Source: Jacaranda mimosifolia (lineage: Eukaryota > Streptophyta > Magnoliopsida > Lamiales > Bignoniaceae). Taken from it: a stretch of DNA of 64,000 nucleotides. The stretch lies in NCBI GenBank assembly GCA_018894105.1, contig CM032128.1, forward strand, positions 31,581,299-31,645,298. Direction: 5' to 3'. How positions within the stretch are numbered: the stretch's first letter is position 1; the number at the start of each line of letters is the position of its first letter. Shown in pieces: positions 37,648 through 47,540 of the stretch. The position numbers and the translations under genes are program-made. The notes below the pieces were generated by a model. The model searched no databases and had not been told where the DNA came from. It saw only the letters and a list, made by a program, of their open reading frames with translations.

Positions 37648-38770
37648 ATGATGGACGCCCTAGGTCAAACCTGGATTGATGAAATTAAAGCTTACCTCAA
37701 AGAGGAAAAGATGCTATCAGAGAGTGCTAAGGCTCGAAGGCTAAGGGCACTGGCATCCAAGTTTACTTTGGATGAATTCGACCAGTTGTACAAAAGATTT
37801 GTTGCCGGACCTCCCCTAAGATGTCTCACAGCCGACCAAGCACGAGAAGTCTTGCAAGATATTTATGCAGGTATTTGTAGGAATCATTTAGGAAGTCGGT
37901 TATTGGCTTATAAAATTATCAGGAGTGGATATTTCTGGACAACTTTGGCCAAGGATGCCGTAGAATATTTCACCAAGTAGGTTGAACTAGAGGCCATGCC
38001 TAAGATCACTGATGCGGCGATAAGGAGTTTCTTGTGGAAAAATATTATTTGCCATTTCGGCTTGCCTCTGACAATGACACTTAATTATAGAGCAAACAAA
38101 CTAGGGAATGGTGCGAGAGTCTCGAGATTAAGCAGCATTTTACCTCAGTGGGAAACCCACAAGCTAATGGTCAAACAGAGATCACCAACAAGGCTGTGCT
38201 TGATCATATCAAGACCAGATTGGAAGGTTCTAATGCGAGTTGGGTAGATGATCTTCCAGGGGTTCTTTGGGCTTTTCGTACCACTCCAAGAACGGCTACA
38301 GGTCAGAGCCCTTATAGTTTGGTATATGGATCAGAAGCAGTAGTATCCACTAAATTGATCCAACATACAACTTGAATTATACATTACAATCCGATCAGGA
38401 ACAAAGCGAAAAGAGAGGTCGACTTGGAATTGATCGATGAACTTCGACAGCAAGACTTTATGAAAATACAAAGATATAGATCCATCATGGCCGAACATTA
38501 TGACAAAGGAGTAAAGCCCAGGTCCTTCAAAATAGATGACCTCGTTCTGAAAAAGATTGAAGTCTCTTGGTATATTGGCAAACTCGACCAAGGTGGGAAG
38601 GTCCCGACTCTTTGGTGAAGGTAGCGAAGCATAACTCATATCGCTTGGCCAACATGTCAGGAAATGAATTACCACGGCCATGGAATGCTATCAATCTCAG
38701 AAAATTCTATGTGTACACTGCATTGTACAAAAAATACTATCTCAATGAAAGTTATAGTGTGACCCCATAG
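37648..38770 (+). pseudogene. Element 1, integrase (broken, internal deletion)
   Basis: The N-terminal His-containing part (NHLGSRLLAYKI, SGYFW) is at 37882-37935. The sequence then jumps from DAVEYFTK directly to a segment that normally lies downstream of the first catalytic Asp, so the zinc-binding Cys pair and first DDE residue are missing. A frameshift follows near 38090, and the later core and C-terminal parts (GNPQANGQTE, WAFRTTPRTATGQSPYSLVYG) are read in another frame from 38148. LPRPWNAINLRKFY near 38670 is the usual end of pol. Confidence 0.85.
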
Positions 38771-39000
38771 TCGCCTAATTCAAACCCACTTAATTAAATT
38801 ACCAATAGCCAATAGACCTCTTAGACCCTTTAGTCACGTGATTTGCAAAAGAATGTTTATGTCGACCCCGCAGTTGCATTATCCTAATCGAACAAATGTG
38901 TACTTCAAATACCAATCAACTTGACCATGTAGTCGCATGATTCTCATGGACCGAATTGGTCCCTATATAATAGTTACGTCGACCCCACAATTATGTGATG
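38760..39000. repeat. Element 1, repeats between integrase and the antisense frame
   Basis: A motif of the form (g)tcgacccc(g/a)cagt or cttgaccatgtagtcgcatgatt recurs four times at about 38760, 38864, 38922 and 38974. Element 2 has comparable repeats at 51765-52010 in reverse orientation. Confidence 0.6.
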
Positions 39001-39276
39001 ATAATTGATCAATACATATTCTTATTCTTATTTAAAAAAAAAAAGAAGAAGAAGAAAAAGAAAGTTAGTTACTATGTTCACCTAGCAGTTGAACTTTTAA
39101 GGAGAAGCAACTATGAAATTGAACCTATAATTGAATGATGACATCATTCTCGAAATGCATAAAGCAACAAGCAATTCACAAAGATGAAGGTTCGAATCAA
39201 CCCAATACTTTATTAAAAAAGAACGTTGTTCAAAGGCCCTCGAAACCCTATATTACAAAACAAAAAACATTGGGCA

Positions 39277-41685
39277 TCAGCTCGACCCCGCAGCTTCTCC
39301 ATGACGAGCCATAGGTTCTACGGCAACCTCATTCACAATATTAAAGAGTTCCTCTATGGAACCCATTTGACAACTCAAAGGGGGGCCTTCAACCTTCTGC
39401 TCCGTGATCCTAGGCTGACCGGGCCCTCTTGGCTGGGAAGGCCCTGACTCATTTGTTAGAAATACTTGGCCTCCAGTTGGGAAATAATTTGCCACATTCA
39501 CCTTATTATTTTTGATCTCTAAGGAAAATTTCCTAGCAAATTCGAATTCAACATCCATGGCCACGACTTGAGGAAGGGAAGGAGGAACTACCGCACTGCC
39601 ATCGGCCGCAGCATTCTCGTCAAAATCCCATAATTTGTCATATTTGTTCACGCTAAGTTTCGCTTTATCCTCCGATTGAAGCTCGTATCCAAGGAACTCC
39701 AACTGTTTGGCGGCGTGGTCGAACGCCTCCCGAGCGTCATCCATACTGAACGTGACACTCGCCTTAGTAAAAGCCGACGTAAGCATGAATTGTTGAACGC
39801 TTCCTTGTGGATCCCTGGCAAAGCTTTAAAATTTTTAGCTCGAGCGTATCTTAGTGCGCTATCATAGTCGTATGCTCGACCAGAATCTGAGGCCTCCTGA
39901 ATGCTCGCAACAGTCTTCTTGAGCTGCTCTTTGACCTGGCTTTTTCCTTCCACCGCGGCCAACTCAGCATCATTTTCATCCAATTGCTTTGTTAGTTCAT
40001 CCATCTTTGACTCAAATGACTGAACTTTGGCCTTCAACAAGTCGTTCTACTCCTTTTCCTGTTGGGCGCATTTTTCTTCCAACCCCAGCTGGTTGGTCTC
40101 GCAGAGCTCGAATTGACGATGGAGCTTGTACCCCCGCTGACCGACCTTAAAAAAAGAATAGCTTATTACTTTGCAGGTTCATATTTCACTTAAGATTGAA
40201 CAAAAGATGCTCGACCTAACTATTGCCATGTTGACATGGTATGCAAAGGCCTTCAGCGTGGCCAGCTGCTCGTGGTTGTGCATCTCGACCTGGTCTTTCT
40301 CCAACAGATTAGCTGTCAATACTGCCAATGGCGTGATCGATGTCGCCCTAATGCCCATCATAGTTGCATTGTTCGACAAGCCTACTTTATCTCTAAATTG
40401 GGGTTCAGGGTATGCAGGAAGGTTACACAATCGGTTTGGGGGGAAGAAGGGCATACACTTCTGCTAATTGTTTTTTCCCCTTTTCGATCGTGACATTTTT
40501 CGCGGGGGCCTCGACTGCAATTTGATGGCCTTTTTTTTTCAGTTGAGGCTAGCTGCTGGTCGCACCCCTACTCTGTATAGCCGAAGTTGGTGCCTCTTAT
40601 CACGTCTACGTGACCCCGACAACCTACCCAACACTCTGTGCTGCTTGACGAGCCGCCATTGTTTCCTTGCGCTACTGCACCTCCTGTTGCTTCTTCATAG
40701 TAGTTTGTCGGGTGTGATTCATGATTGATCGAGTCTCTACCTAATTATACACTTGCGTGCAACCTCAAAGCGGCGGTCAACAGCCCCACCAGAACTAAAT
40801 TGCTCTCTCATATGAACTTCGAGGCATCCATCTCACCATATTCGAGTAGATCTCAAACAAGAACATTGCTCCATGAGGGATTCTTGGTGACATCCAACTC
40901 AACCGTACCCCTCATCCATCCCTTCGAAATATGGAATTCGACCCCAGTATGAGGTCGAACGTAAAAATACCGTTCCTCCCATTTTTGGCCATGTGACGAC
41001 GAGAGTTTTCAAAAAACCTTTCTATGGGGTTGCGCGGTTAAATAGTAAAAACCCGACTCCCTATCAAATCCTGACTTTTGAGACATGGGTAAATGAAAAA
41101 TATGGCTAAAATTGGCCTACGAAGGTGCCTCCTCAATAATACCCATTAACACCACAAAGCTATACATAAGAGCGAAGCAGTTGGGAAGAAACTGAGTTAT
41201 GCAAACTTGCAAACCCCTTAGCAGGTTGACTATAAGGTCGGCTAGTGGGAACCTCAAGCTACATTTCATGGCATCCTTAAAATAATGATGTAGCCATATG
41301 GAGGGATATGCATCCTACTGGAGGCTCTAAGCTGTATTAGTTCAAATTAGTTTGTAACATGATATTTCCACCGTATCGACACCAAGTTGTTCGATGAAAC
41401 TATCGACATAATATCGCTATAATGGGCCATTGTGAACAATTGACCCCTCAACCTAGGTATTTCTTCTACCACTATTTCTTCCTCATCCCCACCTTGACCC
41501 CAAGGTCCACCTTCATCCACATCCTCGACCATAGGATTAGAGAGTCCCGCACCCTCATCTCCCCTACCTACAACCATTTCCCTCTCATTTGGGCTACTCG
41601 ACCTTTCACTCAAGGTCTCACTCGACTCAGCCTCACTATTCGAAGCAGAACGTGTTGCCTTAGAGTCAGAACTAGCAGTAGACAT
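39277..41685 (-). pseudogene. Element 1, antisense ORF (aORF), gypsy-associated, broken
   Basis: Coding frames on the strand opposite gag-pol. The start at 41685 gives a Ser/Glu-rich acidic N-terminus (41685-41347). A middle part of the form LRFPLADLIVNLLRGLQV (about 41265-41210) resembles the plant 'putative gypsy type transposon' domain (PF04195 style). A coiled-coil segment follows (40040-39800, KMDELTKQLDENDAELAAVE) and a conserved tail (QLEFLGYE near 39690), ending GSS and TGA at 39277. Frameshifts and stops interrupt it. The same protein is encoded by element 2 at 48762-51290. Function unknown; typical extra gene of Tat-lineage elements. Confidence 0.75.
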
Positions 41686-41851
41686 TATAAAGGTTTAATA
41701 CTTTAATGCCTAATAAAACCAAGAATATAGTAGAAAAAACTTATGAAAACTTTACACGAAGCAATATACAAAGATAAAGATCCAACTGGAATCCTTCTTG
41801 CTCGACCTAAAAACTTATGCGGTAAAAGTAAAAATAGGTGATGAAAACCTG

Positions 41852-41860
41852 CTATTTATA
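41852..41860 (-). promoter_or_regulatory. TATA box of the element 1 antisense ORF
   Basis: TATAAATAG on the minus strand, about 175 bases upstream of the aORF start. The same motif, CTATAAATAGG, precedes the aORF of element 2 at nearly the same distance. Confidence 0.55.
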
Positions 41861-42076
41861 GGTGCCCTGGAATCCTAGCTGCCAAAAGTAACCGGCAACT
41901 GATTATTTAATGCGTAACTGTTGGTTTCTGTGCATAAATATTCATGTAATCATCAATAACGATTCCTGCCAAACACCCATCTCGTTGAGATTTAAAATTA
42001 TCCGTCCCCCCAGCGCCTTTCTCGTTGAGAATTCAGAGAAACTACTCCAAACTCCATCTTCCTTAAGGTCGGATTT

Positions 42077-42093
42077 TGGAATGGGGGGACTCA
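42077..42093 (+). promoter_or_regulatory. Element 1, polypurine tract
   Basis: tggaatggggggactca lies directly before the 3' LTR. Element 2 has ttggagggactca in the equivalent place. Confidence 0.7.
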
Positions 42094-42884
42094 TGATATG
42101 GGACCAGCCCAGTAGGGCTCTTAAGGCCCATTAAGCTTACTGGACCCAAGCGCAACCAAGCTAAGGTTCGACCATGAGGTCGAACCTTATCACTTCTAAT
42201 TGACCAAGTTTATTGGGCCTTGCTACAGCTAGGGCCAAGTTTGGTCGAATAGATTGGAGGCTCTTATCTTGGATTGACCATAGAGGTTAATTCACTCGAC
42301 CTTTTCCCTTATTGAAGCGAAATTAAGTGCTTAGTGACTAATGATGGCGATCTGCACCACCCCATTCATCGCATTAAATACGCCTCAACCACATGTCCAT
42401 CTGCATTTATTGCTGTGACGGCGTGTCACCTCCACCATTAATGTTGTTGCCTCGGCATTAATGACGGTGTGGCCTCCTCCATTTAGCTTACTAGCCTACA
42501 CAGTCAACAATTGCAAAGCATGGGTTTAGATCGAAATGACTAAAACTACCCCCACTTGCGGGAATTATGCAAGAAGCCTAGCGAGACGAGTTTCGTCTTT
42601 TCACTCATAAGCATACACTATAAATACTCAATCCACTCAGTAAAACGATAAGAAAAACGCTCTCAATTAAGCTGTTGCTTTGCTCATTTTCTCACATCCC
42701 AGGTCTAGTGACTGACTTAACCATCGGAGTGTTTTAGTTGAGGATCCTCTCAGTTAGCCTAACGTGTGCTATTTGGTTGCAGGTTCCACCCCACACCCCT
42801 ATCAGGTCAAAATAGACTATGTGACTATTTAGAGACCATCACCCAGGATGAGATAAATAATGTTCCACAGAATTTGTATCAACA
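42094..42884 (+). repeat. Element 1, 3' LTR
   Basis: 791 bp, starts TGATATGGGACCAGCCC and ends ..TATCAACA before the aatag duplication. Confidence 0.9.
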
Positions 42885-43232
42885 AATAGTAATAAATATT
42901 AGTATTTATTATAAACTATTTATTATATAAGAAAAAAGGAAAAAAACTATTTATTACTATACATATTAGTATGTATATACTATTTTTTATTGTGTTTATA
43001 ATATATTATGATAAAACATATCTAAAATTTAAAAGTAATACTTATAAATAATAAAATAGTATGTTATTATATTGAATAAATATTACACAAAAATTAAATG
43101 AATAATTACTATTTTTGTTAAATTTTAAAATGTGAAATATTAGTAACTTATACATAAGAATATTATAATTACTTTTTAATTTGTAAATATTATATATATA
43201 TATTATATTGTTGAGATAAATGCATGAAAATG

Positions 43233-43305
43233 CATGTGGTGTAGTGGTCAGTTACTCATTTGAACAAAATAAAGGTCTTGAGTTTGAATCCCAAGGGAAG
43301 CAAAG
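43233..43305 (+). other. tRNA-derived (SINE-like) fragment inside the CACTA element
   Basis: tggtgtagtggtcag resembles an RNA polymerase III A box and gagtttgaatccc a B box about 35 bases later. The cloverleaf does not close into a normal tRNA, so a SINE remnant is likelier than a tRNA gene. Confidence 0.35.
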
Positions 43306-43329
43306 TTTAATATAATTTTTGATCTATTA

Positions 43330-43590
43330 AAATTAGTGTCCGAAATATGCGGTCACTAGTCAGTCACTGATCAGTAACCGAATTAGTAACATACACAAAT
43401 TTTTTTAATTTTTTTAAAATAATTAATGACCGCTGTGGTCACTAGTTTTATCGGTCACTAATTAGTGATCGACACAAATTAGTGATGAGGGTTTTAGTGA
43501 TCAATCCGATCGGTCACTAAACCTGTTAGTGATCAATTTGTGCATATTTAGTGATCAATTTTTTGGTCACTAAAACCCCTTTTTTTGTAG
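43330..43590. repeat. CACTA subterminal repeats, right
   Basis: Repeated ggtcacta, agtgatc and tcactaattagtgatc motifs facing the CACTA right end, mirroring 31735-32070. Confidence 0.75.
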
Positions 43591-43795
43591 TGAATTTTGC
43601 TGAGTTGGCACCTACATGGATTTTTTTTCCATGTTGGCAAAAAAATTAGTTGACATGTTTAATTTATTGGCTTATATTATTTTTATTGTTTAGTTGGCAA
43701 TATGAATTTTGAATTTATGATATGTATTTATATATCACATAAATATATACATATATTTATTTATAATTTATAATAGTTAAGAAAAAAAATCCCCC

Positions 43796-43960
43796 TAAAC
43801 ACCCCCAGCTTGACAATGATCTGGCCAGACGACTGCCATGGCCAGCCTATCCAGGCGGCCAGACTCATAGTTGTCATGGCTAGTCGGCCATGGCAGCTCA
43901 AGTGGTTGGTGGGGGGAGGGGAGGTCCGACAATAGGGGTGGAGGTGCTGGTGGTAGCGAC
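43796..43960. repeat. GC-rich core with inverted CCATGGCC motifs
   Basis: ctgccatggcc near 43832 is inverted as ggccatggcag near 43888, so the core can fold. It shares atctggcc and ccatggcc with the core at 21195-21415. The minus-strand frame 43795-44031 is considered compositional. Confidence 0.55.
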
Positions 43961-44139
43961 GACGATATGTATATATGTCTATACATATGTGTATGTATAT
44001 ATGTATAATATATGTGTATTATATGTTGCATATTAAAATATTATATATTGAGAAAAATATTTATTTATATAAATATACGTACATGTGTGTATATATATTT
44101 GTGTAAAATATATGTGTATATATATAATTGATACTAATA

Positions 44140-44525
44140 TTAGTCATATACTCATATTATTGTTAATATATAATAATATATTAATGATATATTAATATCA
44201 TTAATTGTGATACTATTATAATTAATAATATTAATTATATGATTAGTAATATATTAATAATAATAATAAATATTATATTATAATAATTTTTATTATATTT
44301 ATGATATGTAGTATTAACAATATCATATATTATTAATATAATAATATTACTAATAATAATACATAATACTAATAAATATTAAATTATTATTATTATTATT
44401 ATTATTAGAATAATAAGATTAATATTATCAATGATAATAATAATTTTATTATGATAATATAATTATCTAATATTATTAGTATTATTTTAAATAATACTGT
44501 TAATAATAATATTACTAATAAAAAT
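44140..44525. repeat. Degenerate AAT/ATT-rich repeat
   Basis: Nearly pure A/T with recurring taataatatta and attattattatt. No coding content. Confidence 0.8.
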
Positions 44526-44909
44526 TCAAGTAAGCAAAGACTTTTTCCAATAAGACAAAAAAAAAGGCCATGTCAGTCGGAAATTTGCCACGTAAGCAAA
44601 AATTCTCAAATTCAATAAATTTCGGCATGCCACATCAGCATTTCCTGCTATTTTATGAGATTTTAGCATAAATCAGACTAAATATGTGAATTTTTTTATA
44701 CTTATAGGACTAACTTTTTAATTATATAAAATATAGGACAAAATTAAAAATAGGATAAATTTATAGGACGAAAAAAATTATTTTTCTTAATATGAGAGGT
44801 CAAGAGTTCGAGCACTAATGATTTTTCTGATGTGCGTCCCTGTGTTATAAATAAAAAAATGTGTATATATGTGTATAAGTGTGTATATATATATATATAT
44901 TATTTAGAA

Positions 44910-45235
44910 GTGTTAACTTATGTTAAGAAAATATTTGGTAATTTTTTTCTAAAAAAGAGCTTATCAAATTCTAAAATCAGATGTTAGGGTTTCATAATGT
45001 CTTTTAGAAAAAGTAAGGATATTATAACTTATTTCCAAATTCTTAACAAGCTCTTTTTATTTTAACTATTAATTTTTTTTTAATAATACTTATAAGTTTC
45101 AAATTCTTATTTCATCTAAATATTTCAATAACTTATTTTAAAAATAAAATTTAATATTTTATAAGCTTCAAAAATATTTTATAAAATAAAGAATTTATAA
45201 AATCTTTTTAGATAATTTTGCCAAACGTCCTCAAA
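44910..45235. mobile_element. Degraded MITE related to 18189 and 29470 elements
   Basis: Same interior style (aagagcttat, ataagctt(c), aaaaatattttataaaa) and the closing gccaaacgtcc, a decayed form of the CCAAACACCC end. Homology to the flank at 29820 resumes directly after it (aaattgatttaatttggga). Confidence 0.45.
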
Positions 45236-45482
45236 AATCAAAAATTGATTTAATTTGGGAGCTTTTCGACTATCAAAATTAAACTCAGAAACCCCAAATA
45301 TAATTAAGTGATTGTGTTGGCATTAATTACTTTCAATGATCATATATATATATATATTTATATTATATAATTTTGATTTCAAAGAAATTACAGTATGTAT
45401 TACTCATGCACAGAATTAGCTCTTTCTGAGTACTTGAAAGATGGACTAATTGCTCCCTGCAAGAATCTCTTTTTTTACTATA
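45236..45482. other. Flank of the fourth dioxygenase block
   Basis: Parallels 29820-29990 (aattaaactcagaaaccccaaatataattaa against aattaaactaaaaatcccaaatataattaa). No gene. Confidence 0.55.
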
Positions 45483-45968
45483 GCTCGTTTGGTTTCATTT
45501 TCTGAAGTTATTTTTATTTTCTAGTAAAAATGTATAGTGAAAAATTAATTAAAAAATATGTTTTTGAAAATGGAGTTGTGTTTGGGTGTGTTGCTTAAAA
45601 TTGTAAGTTTATATAGTTGTGAAAATGATATATATTTGGATATTGAGTGTTTTTGTATTAAAAGTTGTGTAGTTTTTGAATTTGAATTGATGATGTGATT
45701 TGTAATTGTTTGAAAAAATAATATTATAATTTGAATTTGAATTTATAATATTTTTGTGGTGAATGTTGTTTGAAAAGTATTGAAAGGATAAAAAAATAGA
45801 TATAGGTAATAATAGGGGGAAATTAAGTATGAAAATGGAGAGAGAGTGTAAAAACGAATGTTTTGAGAATGAAAATATATGAAAAAATGGTTAAAAGTTG
45901 ATAGTTTTCTATTTTTATTTTTAGCAGAAAATGAAAATAGGATTTGAAAATGAAAACAAAAAGGCGCT
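45483..45968. mobile_element. MITE with GCTCGTTTGG-type ends
   Basis: Left gctcgtttggtttcattttc; inverted from the right aagcgcctttttgttttcat. About 486 bp, T/G-rich on the left and A/G-rich on the right. Resembles the element at 3148-3574 in end style (gaaaatgaaaat near the right end). Confidence 0.45.
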
Positions 45969-46320
45969 TAGAATTCTGCGGTCTCATCAGCTAGCTCCTC
46001 TCAAATCAATTTTATACTTTAAGCCTTTTTATTTTTTGTTTTTATTTTTATTTTTTTAGATTTACTGTCTTTATATCTGGTTGACTTAACTTAAAAAGTC
46101 TACTTGGTTTATAATTTTAGTTTAAATTCTTTATTTTAATATGTATTTTATCTCTTATTTCACATTATAAATAAATATCAAGTCAAGTATATTAAATATT
46201 TTTTATTTATAAAAAAAACTAAATATTTTTTTAATAAAATATTAGATCATACATGAATTAAATACACTTAATATATATAATAAACTTAAATAATAAATGA
46301 AATACTTATTAAATTAGAGG
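45969..46320. other. Non-coding AT-rich spacer
   Basis: T-rich then A-rich sequence. Nothing recognisable apart from loose similarity to 19500-19680 (aagtatattaaatatttt, tattaaattaga). Confidence 0.3.
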
Positions 46321-46680
46321 ATCCATATTACTGTAATTTGGACCACAACTTAGTCTATATGTTTGAAACTTTTGGGTTGAAATATATATATATATATATA
46401 TATATGCTGCCATAATTTTTATTAGATAATCTCACACATACAAGATCTCGTAAAACTTTCTCCCTTTTTCTCTCAACTAAATAAAATAAAAAGGTCCCTA
46501 GATTATAGAACTTCAATTAGTTGAAGTTATTCTACAATTCAACCATAAAATTTTAAGTGCACATCAATATTCATTCTACTTGCTATTTTAATATTTTTTA
46601 TTTCACACTATAGGTAAACTTTAAATATATAAAATATTTTTTAATAAATATTTAAATTCAAATTACATACATTTGACATA
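46321..46680. repeat. 3' flank of a fourth dioxygenase copy
   Basis: Ordered landmarks match the 3' flanks of copies 1-3: gataatctcaca for gataaccttaaa, ctcaactaaataaaataaa, attatagaacttcaattagttgaagttattcta, and tataaaatattttttaataaatatttaaat. This places a former fourth gene copy just downstream on the plus strand. Confidence 0.65.
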
Positions 46681-46859
46681 TATCTATCAGGAGAATCGGA
46701 AGATAATGAACTTCAACTTAACAACAACAGAATATATTAAATTTATTACATCGAGTCCACACACAATGAAGGGTGTTTCCACCTTTCCACTTGAACATAC
46801 TCTCCAACGCCACACCAGGAATGATGGTGAAAGCTGGAAATTAATATTATTCTGGATAA

Positions 46860-46894
46860 CTAATAGTTTCCGTAATGAGGCAAAGCTGTGGTTA
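46860..46894 (-). pseudogene. Remnant of a fourth dioxygenase copy (C-terminus only)
   Basis: Minus-strand translation ending at TAG (46860-46862) reads ITTALPHYGNY, against ITSALPHFKIR at the C-terminus of copies 1 and 2. The plus-strand run aatgaggcaaagc is identical to all three genes, and the stop lies in the equivalent place. The 3' flank lies on the expected side. The rest of the gene has been replaced by a retrotransposon LTR starting near 46895. Short, so moderate confidence. Confidence 0.55.
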
Positions 46895-47540
46895 TGGTAT
46901 AAGCGCAAATTTCTTTATGTGCAATATATAAGATTACAAGAGAAGACAAATCTATTCAAATAAAATGAAATTCAAACTTATTAATTGTGGATTCAATCTC
47001 TAATATAATCTTCTGATTTTTCCCTTTCAAATATGATCTTGAAATTTGATGAGCTCCACTAAATGCCTTGAACATAGTGGATTTCCTTGAATTTGATTTG
47101 AAATAATGCAAATTCGAGAGCTTCGCACTTTAATCTCGAATCAAACACAAAAAATGTATGAACTCCACGAAGAACGCCTGGAATGCCGTGGATCTCGTCG
47201 ACTTTGATTTGAAGAAAATAATGTTCAATTCGAAGGCTCCACACTTTGATCTCAAATCAAACGTTAAAGTTTAATGAGCTCCACGAAGAACGCCTTGAAT
47301 GCCGTGAATCACCTTGAATTTGCTTGAGAGAATTGTTGGACTTCTTCAAAGTTTCTCTCACTTGCTAGGATTTGTGTTGTGTGTAGAATGAGTTTTGGTC
47401 ACCTCCTTTATATAGATGTTTGATAGGAGACTTCTAGATTGACTTGAACTTCTTTGAGGGTTATCTCTTTGATAAGATAATATCAAATATCAAGAGATGA
47501 TATTAAGTATCAAGAGATAATATCAACTATCAAGAGATAG
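46895..47540 (-). mobile_element. Family 3 LTR in reverse orientation, interrupted
   Basis: Reverse complement of the LTR at 57329-58108, diverged. Matching pieces include caattgtggattcaa / gaatccacagttga, the TATA region (ctttatatag near 47408), and the tandem atcaagagat(a/g)atatca pieces near 47485-47540. The part corresponding to the first bases of the LTR is absent at 47540, where element 2 begins. Left end approximate. Confidence 0.7.

Larger units (their letters stand above)
32541..42884 (+). mobile_element. Ty3/gypsy LTR retrotransposon (Tat lineage type), element 1, degenerate
   Basis: 10.3 kb, bounded by LTRs of 794 and 791 bp and the 5-base duplication aatag (32536-32540 and 42885-42889). 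Order gag, protease, RT, RNase H, integrase, then an antisense frame, is that of Tat-lineage gypsy elements. The two LTRs differ at roughly one base in ten over their first 125 positions, nearly all transitions, so the insertion is old. Gag-pol has many in-frame stops and cannot be autonomous. Confidence 0.92.
31706..43592. mobile_element. Non-autonomous CACTA element, split by an LTR retrotransposon
   Basis: Left end CACTACAAAAAAA (31706) and right end TTTTTTTGTAGTG (43592) are perfect CACTA-type inverted termini, flanked by the 3-base target duplication aat (31703-31705 and 43593-43595). Subterminal regions are packed with short gtcac/gtgac motifs in both orientations. Without the nested retrotransposon it is about 1.5 kb and has no transposase, so it would have depended on an autonomous relative. 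Confidence 0.88.
43596..44909. other. AT-rich transposon-like DNA around the CACTA insertion
   Basis: No gene. Inverted motifs (gttggcacctacatgga and ccatgttggcaa near 43605-43640; ggccatgtcagtcgg and cggcatgccacatcagc near 44568-44640) suggest that the CACTA jumped into an older element with a GC-rich core. Its ends are unresolved. 44790-44830 holds gaggtcaagagttcgagc, a B-box-like motif. Confidence 0.4.

Noticed and set aside
40171..40952. Plus-strand frames within element 1
   Set aside because: They are antisense shadows of the minus-strand aORF, which has a homolog in element 2.
46673..46963. 96-residue plus-strand frame
   Set aside because: Spans the flank of the fourth dioxygenase copy and the start of a reversed LTR; no domain. 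The meaningful signal there is the short minus-strand C-terminal remnant.
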